Positions 44,220-53,009 are shown, counted from the stretch's first letter. The stretch: DNA of 54,240 nt from Candidatus Poribacteria bacterium (GCA_022826805.1 JAJDUH010000052.1:1-54240); one strand, 5' to 3'. Translations and numbers: made by a program. Notes: a model not told the origin generated them from the letters alone.

Positions 44220-45164
44220 ATGTCAAAACAAAAGATATCCGCAGATCAACTCTCGACATGCAGGAAGCGATTGGCGCAACTCTGGAAAAGTCGGACGGTA
44301 GATAATAGTTTACGCCACCGCGCCTGGAAAACCGCATACCAAGTCGCCACCGTCCTTTACGAGGAGTTTGGCGCAACCCACGTCTTTGTCTTCGGCTCAC
44401 TGACAGAGCCGATGGCGTTCACGAAACGATCAGATATTGATATTGCCGTGTCAGGGCTCTCTTCTGATCTCTATAATAAGGCGAATGAAAAACTTAGGTA
44501 CTTCGATGAGGAGTTTACGGTAGACCTCATTGACTTTGATACCTCCAAAGGACTTTTTCGAGAGCGCGTCACACACCAAGCGATTCCTATTGAAAAGGGA
44601 ACGCCCCCCGTGCTATGGCAGGAACTTTACAAACACCTGCAACGACACGTTTTTCCCACCACGGACGAAGACATTTACGAAATGAATCGAAAAAGGCTGA
44701 CCCAACGCATCAACGATGAACTGGAAAAAATTGGGGAAACGCTTGGAAGAATCACAAGAGGTTTAGAGCAAATTAAGGTAGTTCCCGTTGAATTTAGAGA
44801 ATTCATTGAAAATACGATTGCCACAGACCTCGCCGATATTTATAAAGGTATAGAAAGGATTTTTGAAAGAATTGCTCGTGAGGTGGATATGCACGTGCCG
44901 AAGGGAAGTCAATGGCACAAAAATCTGCTCACACAAATGGCGGAACAAAGACCGGAACGTCAACCTGTGATTTCCGAACAAACATCCCTCCAGTTAGAAG
45001 TACTTTTGAAATTTCGCCACAGAGTGAACAATATCTACGGCAAAGAATTGATTTACGAAGAAATAGAACCGCACGCAAAATCAATTGATGCGCTATTTGT
45101 AAGCGTCTCTCAAGACTTAAACACCTTTACCGATTCCCTTGTCAGACGTGAGGAGGACGCTTGA
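44220..45164 (+). CDS. Nucleotidyltransferase fused to a HEPN (HepT-like) domain
   Basis: The protein has 314 residues. The N-terminal part is a MNT-type nucleotidyltransferase: FVFGSLTEPMAFTKRSDIDIA (about residues 58-78, split as FVFGSLTEP and KRSDIDIA) with the GS and DxD motif, then TVDLIDFD with a third Asp. The rest (about residue 155 on) is helical and ends with LLKFRHRVNNIYGKEL, the position of the HEPN RNase motif in HepT-like proteins; the usual second His appears to be Asn. In MntA-HepT toxin-antitoxin pairs these are two proteins; here they are one chain. It starts 2 bp after the transporter ATPase and abuts the binding-protein gene, so it is part of the operon. Confidence 0.75.
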   Translation: MSKQKISADQLSTCRKRLAQLWKSRTVDNSLRHRAWKTAYQVATVLYEEFGATHVFVFGSLTEPMAFTKRSDIDIAVSGLSSDLYNKANEKLRYFDEEFTVDLIDFDTSKGLFRERVTHQAIPIEKGTPPVLWQELYKHLQRHVFPTTDEDIYEMNRKRLTQRINDELEKIGETLGRITRGLEQIKVVPVEFREFIENTIATDLADIYKGIERIFERIAREVDMHVPKGSQWHKNLLTQMAEQRPERQPVISEQTSLQLEVLLKFRHRVNNIYGKELIYEEIEPHAKSIDALFVSVSQDLNTFTDSLVRREEDA

Positions 45165-45165
45165 T

Positions 45166-47118
45166 ATGAACAAAGCACCAGAAAATCTCCAAACTGCTCT
45201 GAATTTCATTATATTTTTGTTTATTTTGCCGATTCTTATCGTTGGGTGCTCAGGAACCCAGTTAGAAGATACCTCCGGTTTCCCTCGTGGGACTGAGGCG
45301 AAAGAGGCACCGATGTGGGCAAAACGGGTTGCCGAAGGCAAACTCCCTCCGCTCTCAGAGCGACTTCCAGAGCATCCGCTTATCGCTAAAACGAATTTCG
45401 ATGGGTATGAACAACCCGGTCCCTATGGCGGGACGTGGCACCGGTTTCACACGCACCCAGATTTGGGGACATGGAAGATGACGGCAGGCTATGCACCACT
45501 CATCCGATGGAAATTCGATGCCTCTGGTCTGGAACCCGGTCTTGCCGAATCGTGGGAGTTCAATGAAGACGGCAGTATGTTGACCTTGCATCTCCGCAAA
45601 GGGGTCAAATGGTCGGATGGACATCCGTATACTTCAGCTTCATTTGCTTTCTATTACGCTCTTTGTCTTGATGAACGGCATAAGTACGGTGCACCGGTTT
45701 GGTGCAAGGTGAACGGTATTCCGATGGAAGTCGAAACACCTGATGATTACACGATTGTAATGAAATTCGCAGGTCCCAACTGGCTTGTCCCACTTTGGTT
45801 GGCAACGGGATTCTGGTGGTGTAATCAATACAACATTCCGCAGCACTACATGCAGCAGTTCCACCCGGATAGTAACCCCAAATACCCCGATTTCATCCAA
45901 TTTGAAAAGGAAAATATACCGCATCAAAACCCAGATCGTCCGACTTTATGGCCCTGGCGGGTGATCAAATACGAAAAAGGCGGCTTCCGTGTTGAACTGG
46001 AACGCAACCCGTACTACTATGTCGTTGACGCACTCGGTCGGCAACTTCCCTATATTGATAGAGTCAAAACCAATTTGGTTCCTGAACCGCAAGTGCGCGT
46101 TCTCAAAATTCTTGCAGGCGAAATTGACTGTCAATACCGCGGGATGGAACTCCGTGATCTCGCACTCTACCTAAAGGGGCAAGAGAAAGGGAACTACAAG
46201 GTACGTCAGTGGAAAAGCACGGCTGGCGCACAACCCGCCATTCTGATTAACTGGACGGCACCCGATCCTGCCTTAAGACAACTCATTCGAGACCAACGGT
46301 TCCGAAAGGCACTTGCTTATGGTATCGACCGCGTAAAGTGTAACGAGATCGCGTGGCGCGGTTTGTTAGAACCCCAAGCAGCGACCGTTAGTCAAGAGGG
46401 GTGGCACTTCGCTGACGAAGATGGACAAACCCTCTTTGAGGAGTGGAAACGCGCCGATGCAGACTTCGATATTGCTGCAGGAAATCGTCTTTTAGATGAA
46501 ATGGGACTCACAGAACGTGATAAGGACGGTTATAGGTTGCGTCCAGATGGAGAACGGATTGATATACTCATGGACGTTCCAAGTTCCAACCTTAACAGTC
46601 AGCAAAACGACATCGGGTTGATTATTCAGAACGGATGGGAAGAACTCGGCTTGAAAACGCTCCTTTATACACCGCCGGGTGCCGAATTAAGTCTACGCCG
46701 CACGCTCGGTAAATTTACAATCAGTATGCACGGTGAAGCGGAGATGGACCTCTTTACTTATCCCGATTGGGTGTTTCCGACGCTCCCTAAGTACTGGCAT
46801 CCCAAGGTAGGGAAATGGTACGAGACGGGTGGAGAAAAGGGAGAACCGCCTACTGGACCGCTAAAACGGTTGCTTGACTTATACGATGAAATTAAACGGG
46901 AACCCGACCAAAACCAACGGCATCAATACGTCCGGGATGCTGTCCGGATTCACATTGATGAGGGCCCCTTTCATCTCGGTTCTGCAGCACGTTCACCATC
47001 GCTTTTGGTCGTAGCAAACCATTTCCACAATGTCCCAAACGACGGCATTTTGGGACCTTGGGCAATTGTTACGCCTGCAACCAGTTATCCCGAACAGTGT
47101 TGGATATCAAAAGAATAG
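45166..47118 (+). CDS. Peptide ABC transporter substrate-binding lipoprotein
   Basis: The protein has 650 residues. The ATG follows AGGAGG (45151-45156). The N-terminus is a lipoprotein signal with lipobox LIVGC, so the protein is lipid-anchored at about residue 28. The remainder is the family 5 solute-binding fold (GLEPGLAESWEFNEDGSML, KWSDGHPYTSASFAF, FRKALAYGIDR). It captures peptides or another oligomer and hands them to the permeases. The stop is 1 bp before the NTase-HEPN stop region ends upstream, i.e. the two genes are nearly contiguous (1-bp gap). Confidence 0.92.
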   Translation: MNKAPENLQTALNFIIFLFILPILIVGCSGTQLEDTSGFPRGTEAKEAPMWAKRVAEGKLPPLSERLPEHPLIAKTNFDGYEQPGPYGGTWHRFHTHPDLGTWKMTAGYAPLIRWKFDASGLEPGLAESWEFNEDGSMLTLHLRKGVKWSDGHPYTSASFAFYYALCLDERHKYGAPVWCKVNGIPMEVETPDDYTIVMKFAGPNWLVPLWLATGFWWCNQYNIPQHYMQQFHPDSNPKYPDFIQFEKENIPHQNPDRPTLWPWRVIKYEKGGFRVELERNPYYYVVDALGRQLPYIDRVKTNLVPEPQVRVLKILAGEIDCQYRGMELRDLALYLKGQEKGNYKVRQWKSTAGAQPAILINWTAPDPALRQLIRDQRFRKALAYGIDRVKCNEIAWRGLLEPQAATVSQEGWHFADEDGQTLFEEWKRADADFDIAAGNRLLDEMGLTERDKDGYRLRPDGERIDILMDVPSSNLNSQQNDIGLIIQNGWEELGLKTLLYTPPGAELSLRRTLGKFTISMHGEAEMDLFTYPDWVFPTLPKYWHPKVGKWYETGGEKGEPPTGPLKRLLDLYDEIKREPDQNQRHQYVRDAVRIHIDEGPFHLGSAARSPSLLVVANHFHNVPNDGILGPWAIVTPATSYPEQCWISKE

Positions 47119-47258
47119 TTATCAGTTGTTAGTTCGGCTAACCTGCTCCACAGGTTAGCCTTTCAGTGGTCAGTTAAAGTGTACTTTCTGCATATCAAAC
47201 GGATTCCATTACATGAGTGCCTTAACTGAAAACTGCTAACCGATAACTGAAAACCCTA
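47118..47258. repeat. Inverted CAGTTNN element with internal hairpin
   Basis: The left half reads AGTTATCAGTTGTTAGTT, a hairpin GGCTAACCTG with CAGGTTAGCC, then TTTCAGTGGTCAGTTAAAG. The right half (47222-47258) reads CTTAACTGAAAACTGCTA then ACCGATAACTGAAAAC, the inverse of the left. About 40 bp lies between. It sits in the middle of the transporter operon and directly before the permease ribosome binding site. Confidence 0.7.
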
Positions 47259-47275
47259 AACAAGGAGGCACACCG

Positions 47276-48262
47276 ATAATTACCTATATCATTCGCCGAT
47301 GTTTGATCGCAATTCCGACACTCTTGGCGATTTCTATGATCTCTTTTATTATTATTCAGCTTCCACAAGGCGACTACCTCGATCGGGAAATTCAACGGTT
47401 AGAGGAGGAGTTCGGCGATAGCAGTTCGTTAGCACAGGTCGAGGAATTACGGGAACGCTATGGCCTGAATGAGCCTCTGTGGAAACGCTACCTCATCTGG
47501 ATCAGCGGCTTTGTGGGGGGTAACTTCGGTGAGTCGTTCGAATATAAACGAGAAGTCCATGAACTGATATGGGACAGAATAGCCTTCACGCTGATTATTT
47601 CCGTTGGGTCGCTCATCTTCACCTATGTTCTCGCTATCCCGCTTGGTGTCTACTCTGCAACGCATCAATATCAATGGTCGGATAATTTTTTGACCTTCCT
47701 CAGCTTTGTTGGGATGTCAATACCGGCGTTCCTTTTAGCCCTCTCGCTGATGGTATTTGCGTTTGACATCTTCGGTGTTCCACTATTCGGACTATTTTCG
47801 GCTTACTATGAAGGCGCGCCGTGGACCTGGGGCAAACTGACAGACCTCATTAAACACCTCTGGATTCCTGTCATCGTTGTTGGGATTAACGGTACGGCGA
47901 GTTTGATGCGCATCATGCGTGGTAACCTACTTGACGTTTTGGGACAACCATTCGTCCAAACCGCACGGGCGAAAGGGCTTAAAGAAGTCGTCGTGGTGAG
48001 CAAGCATGCGGTTCGGATTGCGATCAACCCACTCATCAGTATCTTAGGGATGAGCCTACCGGGTATCCTCTCTGGTTCAGCTATTGTCTCCATTGTGCTT
48101 GGCTTACCGACAGTCGGTCCGATTCTCTTACGGGCGCTACTGAACGAGGACATCTACCTGGCAGGCACCCTGATTATGATGCTGAGTCTCCTTTTAGTTA
48201 TCGGTAATTTGCTTGCAGACATAGCCCTCGCTTGGGTAGATCCGAGGATTCGCTATGAATGA
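47276..48262 (+). CDS. Peptide ABC transporter permease, DppB/OppB type
   Basis: The reading frame from 47276 encodes ITYIIRRCLIAIPTLLAIS, the usual DppB amino end (TYIIRRL...IPTL). AGGAGG at 47263-47268 sits 7 nt before an ATA codon (47276) and 10 nt before ATT (47279); there is no ATG, GTG or TTG in between. The first conventional start, TTG at 47303, would remove half of the first membrane helix and has no ribosome binding site. I therefore take an ATA or ATT start. The rest has five to six membrane helices and the EAA loop (RTARAKGLKEVVVVSKHA). It forms the transport channel with the DppC-type permease. Confidence 0.85.
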   Translation: MITYIIRRCLIAIPTLLAISMISFIIIQLPQGDYLDREIQRLEEEFGDSSSLAQVEELRERYGLNEPLWKRYLIWISGFVGGNFGESFEYKREVHELIWDRIAFTLIISVGSLIFTYVLAIPLGVYSATHQYQWSDNFLTFLSFVGMSIPAFLLALSLMVFAFDIFGVPLFGLFSAYYEGAPWTWGKLTDLIKHLWIPVIVVGINGTASLMRIMRGNLLDVLGQPFVQTARAKGLKEVVVVSKHAVRIAINPLISILGMSLPGILSGSAIVSIVLGLPTVGPILLRALLNEDIYLAGTLIMMLSLLLVIGNLLADIALAWVDPRIRYE

Positions 48263-48389
48263 TTTTTAATTTTTCCTTGCGGTTCGTTCAGATGGATTGG
48301 TAATTTCACGTTCTGTTCCGTATATCTGAAGAAACACCCAAGCAAAAACCCCGCCATTACATTACGGGCTACATAATTTGGATGAATAT

Positions 48390-49484
48390 ATGAAATCTAC
48401 AATTGAGACAGCAGAAGGGATAGAGGGTGCAGGCGACCCTTGGACAGATGGGGGACAACTGAGTTATCGCCAACTGATATGGCGACGGTTTCGCAAGAAT
48501 CGGATGGGGATCATCGCGGGTGCGATCTTAATCATCTTTTACATCCTCGCCATCGGTGCGGATTTCTTCGCGCCGTATCACTATAGTGAAATCAACATGC
48601 GGCTGCGCCATGTCCCACCGCAACGCCTCCATTTCTCACCGCAAGACGGATTCTATGTCCACGGATTGAAATCCGTCCGCAACCCAGAAAGCCTCGAATT
48701 AGAATTCACCAGAGATTTGACACAACGCATTCCCGTCGAACTCTTTTTTAAGGATGCAGAGGGCAGACGGCACCTGTTCAGCTCCGCCGGTCCGATGTTC
48801 CTGTTAGGCACCGATCGGATGGGACGGGATTTGTTGTCGCGAATCATGTACGGGGCGCGCGTCTCAATGACGCTCGGTTTAGTGGGTGTCTTCTTAAGCA
48901 TCATTCTCGGTTCTATCCTCGGGACCATCTCCGGTTACTACGGAGGCTGGATAGACAATTTGATCCAACGTATCATCGAAATTCTTTCGGCGTTCCCAGA
49001 CATACCCTTGTGGATGGCACTCGGTGCCGCACTACCACCGGGTTGGTCAAGTATTCAAATCTACTTCGGGATTACGATTATTTTGTCAATTATCCGATGG
49101 GGTGGATTGGCAAGGCAGGTACGCGGAAAGGTCTTGGCATATCGGGAGAGCGATTTCGTGATGGCAGCACGCGCCGCGGGTGCAGGACAGTGGCACATCA
49201 TCACAAAGCACCTGTTGCCTGGATGTTATAGCCACATTATCGTTATTGCCACACTCGCTATTCCGGGTATGATTTTGGGGGAAACTGCGCTCAGCTTTTT
49301 AGGATTGGGCATCCGTCCACCGATGACGAGTTGGGGTGTTCTGCTTGAAGAAGCACAGCGTGTTACCGTTCTGCTCCACTATCCGTGGCTCATTTTCCCA
49401 GCCCTGCCAGTCCTCGTTGTTGTGATTGCGTTTAACTTCTTAGGCGATGCCCTCCGCGACGCAGCGGATCCATATTCAGATTAA
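48390..49484 (+). CDS. Peptide ABC transporter permease, DppC/OppC type
   Basis: The protein has 364 residues from the ATG; a TTG 12 bases upstream (48378) is also possible, and neither has a strong ribosome binding site. An OppC N-terminal membrane helix (MGIIAGAILIIFYILAIG) is followed by a roughly 90-residue periplasmic loop, then LLGTDRMGRDLLSRIMYG and the multi-helix permease domain, with EAA loop VMAARAAGAGQWHIITKH. It completes the importer. A 127-bp gap separates it from the DppB-type gene. Confidence 0.92.
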   Translation: MKSTIETAEGIEGAGDPWTDGGQLSYRQLIWRRFRKNRMGIIAGAILIIFYILAIGADFFAPYHYSEINMRLRHVPPQRLHFSPQDGFYVHGLKSVRNPESLELEFTRDLTQRIPVELFFKDAEGRRHLFSSAGPMFLLGTDRMGRDLLSRIMYGARVSMTLGLVGVFLSIILGSILGTISGYYGGWIDNLIQRIIEILSAFPDIPLWMALGAALPPGWSSIQIYFGITIILSIIRWGGLARQVRGKVLAYRESDFVMAARAAGAGQWHIITKHLLPGCYSHIIVIATLAIPGMILGETALSFLGLGIRPPMTSWGVLLEEAQRVTVLLHYPWLIFPALPVLVVVIAFNFLGDALRDAADPYSD

Positions 49485-49485
49485 A

Positions 49486-49738
49486 TGGTTATCGGTTTAA
49501 ATGGTTATTGGTGCGTTCGCTACGCTCACTTTCAGTTGTCAGTTTTCAGTTAAGAAAGCAATTGAGACTTAGAAAGTCTATAAGTTTCCACGTCTCTGCT
49601 ACCGATAACTGAAAGCCGGGGAAGCCCACACGGGCTTCATACCCGGTTCATGCCCGGTGAAGTCCATATGGACTTCATACCGTTGATTCTGATTCACGAA
49701 GTCTGCGAACCAACAACTGACAACCACTAAAAAAGGAA
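49486..49738. repeat. Compound repeat: CAGTTNN element holding variable-stem hairpins
   Basis: GGTTATCGG...GGTTATTGG, an imperfect hairpin GTGCGTTCGCTACGCTCAC, then TTTCAGTTGTCAGTTTTCAG form the left arm. ACCGATAACTGAAAG near 49601-49615 starts the right arm. That arm is interrupted by two variable-stem hairpins in reverse orientation: GAAGCCC-ACAC-GGGCTTC (49621-49638) and TGAAGTCC-ATAT-GGACTTCA (49658-49677), before CAACAACTGACAACCAC resumes (49712-49728). Confidence 0.75.
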
Positions 49739-49743
49739 ATGTA

Positions 49744-50571
49744 ATGTCAACAGATACAGACCTCGGATTTTTCGCAACAGACGTTTCGTTCACGGATAAA
49801 TCCGCAATCGTAACCGGTTCCAGCCGCGGCATCGGACGTGCAATCGCTATTGAATTGGCGCGTCAAGGTGCTGATGTGCTTATCAACTACAACCAAAACC
49901 GTGATGCCGCCGAATCTGTACAACGAGAGGTGGAGGCACTCGGCAGAAAAGCAGTCATCATCCAAGTCGACATCAGTGACCTTGATGTGCACGAAAAGCT
50001 GCTAAACACCGCTCATGACACTTTCGGAAAGGTAGACATTCTCATTAATAACGCCGGTATCACGCGCATTGCCGATATTCTTGAGGAGACCCCAGAACAA
50101 TTCGACTTTATTGTTAACACCAATCTCAAAGCAACCCACTTTCTCACGCAACGCGTCGCAAACTACATGGTCGCAAACGAGATACGCGGATGCATCATAT
50201 ACACACTCTCAATCTCTGACATAATGGCATCCGACAACCGAACCGCTTACTGTATCTCAAAAGCGGGGTTAGAGATGAGCATGCGTGCTTATGCTGGACG
50301 GTTAGCTCAGCACGGTATTAAGGTTAACGGCATCGCCGCGGGTGTGATTGATACGGATTTATCGCGCGTGCGTATCCCCGACTATGAAGAAGCGGCGGCG
50401 AAAGGTTACATTTTTATGGTGCGTCCTGGTGCGCCTGAAGATGTGGCGCATGCTACTATTTCTGCCATGAAACTTTACGATACTGGGGTTGTTTTGCCTG
50501 CTGCTGGTGGTGTGATGACGCCTCTGTTGAATCTTAGGTCTATGGCAGGATTGGATATGAATAAGGCTTAG
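49744..50571 (+). CDS. Short-chain dehydrogenase/reductase
   Basis: The protein has 275 residues. The cofactor motif is VTGSSRGIGRAIAIEL at about residues 23-38, NNAG is present, and the catalytic Ser and YxxxK are in LSISD and AYCISKAG. These are the classical SDR residues, though the first 17 residues are an extra N-terminal extension. It oxidises or reduces an alcohol/ketone; the substrate is unknown. AAAAAAGGAAATGTA precedes the ATG. It is probably transcribed alone. Confidence 0.9.
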   Translation: MSTDTDLGFFATDVSFTDKSAIVTGSSRGIGRAIAIELARQGADVLINYNQNRDAAESVQREVEALGRKAVIIQVDISDLDVHEKLLNTAHDTFGKVDILINNAGITRIADILEETPEQFDFIVNTNLKATHFLTQRVANYMVANEIRGCIIYTLSISDIMASDNRTAYCISKAGLEMSMRAYAGRLAQHGIKVNGIAAGVIDTDLSRVRIPDYEEAAAKGYIFMVRPGAPEDVAHATISAMKLYDTGVVLPAAGGVMTPLLNLRSMAGLDMNKA

Positions 50572-50801
50572 AATAGCTGTCGGTAGTCAGTCCTCAGTAA
50601 TCAGTGTGTAGGTTGGATTGAACGGAAACACACTAAAAATCTCACAGAAAAGATGACTTTGAGACTTCCGAAAACCTGAAATCACCAAATACGAGTAAAC
50701 CTAACGCTCCGCTTAACCCAACCTACGTGTATTTGGAATTCTTATTATTTAACTTACGTCATACCAACTTATGATTAATAAAGTTTTTCTTGTTTATTTC
50801 T

Positions 50802-50830
50802 TTGAATTTCACGATTTTTTGTGGTATAAT
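50802..50830 (+). promoter_or_regulatory. Strong promoter upstream of a non-coding stretch
   Basis: TTGAAT (50802-50807), 17-bp spacer, TGG-TATAAT (hexamer 50825-50830). Transcription would start near 50837, over 320 nt before the next gene. Confidence 0.7.
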
Positions 50831-51150
50831 ATTAACAAGTGAATTAAAAACACAGGTAATTCCGCGTTTTTGTAATACGAAATCAGCTGGATTTACATCG
50901 GTAAATGCCAAAGTCGTAAGCATCGTGAGCAACGCAATCACATTGCGCGTTGTTTATAGAGCTGGGTAAGTCTAACGCGTGCTGGGAGTGCAGCGGGTCA
51001 AATGAGTTACCAAGTTAAACAGAGTTTATTCGATGATCACATACGGCAATACTTCGAAAAAATCCTTCTATTTCTGTTAATATTGCGTAAATCCTAATAA
51101 TTCTAAACGATCTTAAAGGGGTGTATCAGAAATGAGACAATGGCAATTGT
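50831..51150 (+). other. Possible structured leader RNA or small RNA
   Basis: I see no good reading frame here. Several hairpins are visible: ATTTAC-ATCG-GTAAAT around 50890-50908, and CAACGC/GCGTTG arms (about 50930-50952) with a small bulge. G-rich single-stranded segments (GCTGGGTAAG, GCTGGGAGTGCAGCGGG) follow. The stretch lies between a strong promoter and the HATPase/PIN operon, so it could be a long regulated leader or a separate RNA. I do not recognise a riboswitch class. The part 50572-50801 has a CAGT-type microrepeat near 50578-50605 and nothing else. Confidence 0.4.
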
Positions 51151-51162
51151 AGAGGTGTTGGT

Positions 51163-52011
51163 ATGAGATTTCACTTGCCAGAGATTCATCGCGATCCTGC
51201 CAGTTTTGATGCCTTAGCACATCTCCATGCACAAACTAAAGAACTGATTTTTGATCATATCGAAATCGACATGGAGGCAACACTTTGGTTCGAGGCGGAT
51301 ATGTGTGCGGCGTTCGGCGCGATTCTCTATGATCTGGAAAAAAGATTGAATACGGTTAGTTTGATTCATATCCATCCATCCGTTGAAGAAATTCTATCAA
51401 AAAACGGTTTTCTGAGTCGTTATGGAGGCGTAGAAATCCCTGATCAATGGGGAACTACTATTTCTTATCAACGGTTTGATAAAAATGACCGTTACATTGT
51501 ACGCTATGTTGAAAATGAGTTTATGCATCGTCCTGAGATACCTAAAATGTCTCCGGAGTTGTTGAAGAAACTCAGTGAGAGCGTTTCTGAGATATTTGAA
51601 AATGCGATCTGGCACTCTCATACTCGTTTGGGCATTTTTAGTTGTGGGCAATTTTTTCCAACAAAAGAACGGCTTGATTTTACGGTGGCGGATCTGGGAA
51701 TTGGCATACGTCAAAATATAAAAGATTTTATGGGACTTGATCTTTCACCGGAAAAAGCGATTGTCTGGGCTACTGAGGGAAACACCACAACCAGGGCTGG
51801 CAATGTCCCCGGTGGATTAGGTCTGAAATTGCTCGGGGAGTTCATTGACTTGAATCAGGGTAGCATTAAGATTGTGTCAGATGCTGGCTATTGGCAACGC
51901 GAAAACAGAGAAATTTTTACTGTTCCTTTAAACCATCAATTCCCCGGCACAGTTGTAAGTGTGGAAATCAACACTGCAGATATGTCTGCTTACAGACTTG
52001 TTCCTGACTAA
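51163..52011 (+). CDS. ATP-binding protein: STAS-like plus HATPase domain
   Basis: The protein has 282 residues. The first 100 or so residues look like a STAS-type fold (TLWFEADMCAAFGAIL, VEEILSKNGFLSRYGG). The C-terminal half is a HATPase_c: N-box SEIFENAIWHS (about residues 144-154), G1 box VADLGIGI, and G2 box GNVPGGLGLKLLGEF. There is no dimerisation/phospho-His domain, so it is closer to anti-sigma-type serine kinases than to sensor kinases. It heads a three-gene operon with a DUF4325 protein and a PIN protein. Confidence 0.85.
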   Translation: MRFHLPEIHRDPASFDALAHLHAQTKELIFDHIEIDMEATLWFEADMCAAFGAILYDLEKRLNTVSLIHIHPSVEEILSKNGFLSRYGGVEIPDQWGTTISYQRFDKNDRYIVRYVENEFMHRPEIPKMSPELLKKLSESVSEIFENAIWHSHTRLGIFSCGQFFPTKERLDFTVADLGIGIRQNIKDFMGLDLSPEKAIVWATEGNTTTRAGNVPGGLGLKLLGEFIDLNQGSIKIVSDAGYWQRENREIFTVPLNHQFPGTVVSVEINTADMSAYRLVPD

Positions 52012-52042
52012 ATGCAAAAATCGTTATTTTAAGGAGATAACC

Positions 52043-52408
52043 ATGCCAGAAAGTATTAAGATATCCGTATTTGGAATTGTGGGTAGTCCTTTGTGCGTTG
52101 CTTCCAGCGACGGACAAGAGATATACAATCGCCTCAATACAGCTCTTGGAGCGAATCGAGAGGTAGCACTTTCATTTCACAACGTTACGGCTCTTACTTC
52201 CGCTTTCTTGAATGCAGCAATTGGTCAGTTGTACGGAAAATTCAGTGAAGAAAAAATAGAGTCTTTACTAAAGGTGGAAAATATGGAACAAGACGATCGG
52301 GACTTATTAGAGCGTGTCGTTGACAATGCCAAGTTGTACTTCAAAAATCCGCAGAGATTTAACCAAGCGATTCGAGAAGCATTAGAGGATGAAGACAATG
52401 AAGCATAA
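52043..52408 (+). CDS. STAS-like domain protein (DUF4325)
   Basis: The protein has 121 residues; AAGGAGATAACC precedes the ATG. DUF4325 is a STAS-like fold related to anti-anti-sigma factors: ISVFGIVGSPL, EVALSFHNVTALTSAFLNAAIGQL (split here as EVALSFHNV and TALTSAFLNAAIGQL), with Ser/Thr residues at the loop where SpoIIAA is phosphorylated. It likely partners the HATPase protein as a phospho-switch. The 3' end overlaps the PIN gene by 11 bp. Confidence 0.82.
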   Translation: MPESIKISVFGIVGSPLCVASSDGQEIYNRLNTALGANREVALSFHNVTALTSAFLNAAIGQLYGKFSEEKIESLLKVENMEQDDRDLLERVVDNAKLYFKNPQRFNQAIREALEDEDNEA

Positions 52409-52928
52409 GGTAGTAGAAGTGCGTAACTACAACTTTACTTCACAACACAAATTATTTTTCGATGCCAATATTTGGTTGTATCTTTACGCCCCACAGGACC
52501 CTTCAGATCCTTCGGTGCCTATCTATTCCAATGTCTTCAACCGTGTTTTGAAAGCGCAAAGTCAGATTTACATTGATGTCCTTGTCGTCTCGGAATTTAT
52601 CAATACTTGTGCTAGAGGAAAATGGAGACTTACAGCACCGCGTAGATCATTCAAAGTTTTTCGTAATAGCCGACATTTTAAATCAATTGCTAGAAATATT
52701 GCTGCTGATGTTAAGCAGATTATGAAACATTGTTCACAAATAGAAAGCAACTTTGAGACCTTGAAAATAGATGACCTACTTAATGATTACGCAAGGGGCA
52801 ATTCTGACTTCAATGATCAAGTCATAACAGAAATATGCAAGAGCAACAGTCTCACATTAATAACAAACGACAGCGATTTCAAAACTCAGGAAATTCCCAT
52901 TCTGACGGCGAATTCTGATCTTCTTTAG
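52398..52928 (+). CDS. PIN domain RNase
   Basis: The protein has 176 residues from the ATG at 52398, which has GAGGAT at a better spacing than the ATG at 52389. The PIN acidic residues are present: FFDANIWLY (Asp), VVSEFIN (Glu), DFNDQVI (Asp) and ITNDSDF (Asp). PIN proteins are Mg-dependent RNases, often toxins. There is no ordinary antitoxin gene beside it; instead it is coupled to the DUF4325 and HATPase genes, so its activity may be set by partner switching. Confidence 0.85.
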   Translation: MKHKVVEVRNYNFTSQHKLFFDANIWLYLYAPQDPSDPSVPIYSNVFNRVLKAQSQIYIDVLVVSEFINTCARGKWRLTAPRRSFKVFRNSRHFKSIARNIAADVKQIMKHCSQIESNFETLKIDDLLNDYARGNSDFNDQVITEICKSNSLTLITNDSDFKTQEIPILTANSDLL

Positions 52929-53009
52929 TTGGACTCGGAACAGCAAACAACAATCTCAATCGTTCCGCCAAATACAGCACAACTTTCGTTTGATGACCCG
53001 CCAAACACA

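Noticed and set aside
49599..49832. Minus-strand frame overlapping the SDR start
   Set aside because: Its C-terminal half (HEPGMKPVWASP) is translated hairpin repeat.
50840..51150. Known riboswitch (cobalamin, SAM or c-di-GMP type)
   Set aside because: Hairpins are present, but I could not match the conserved core of any class.
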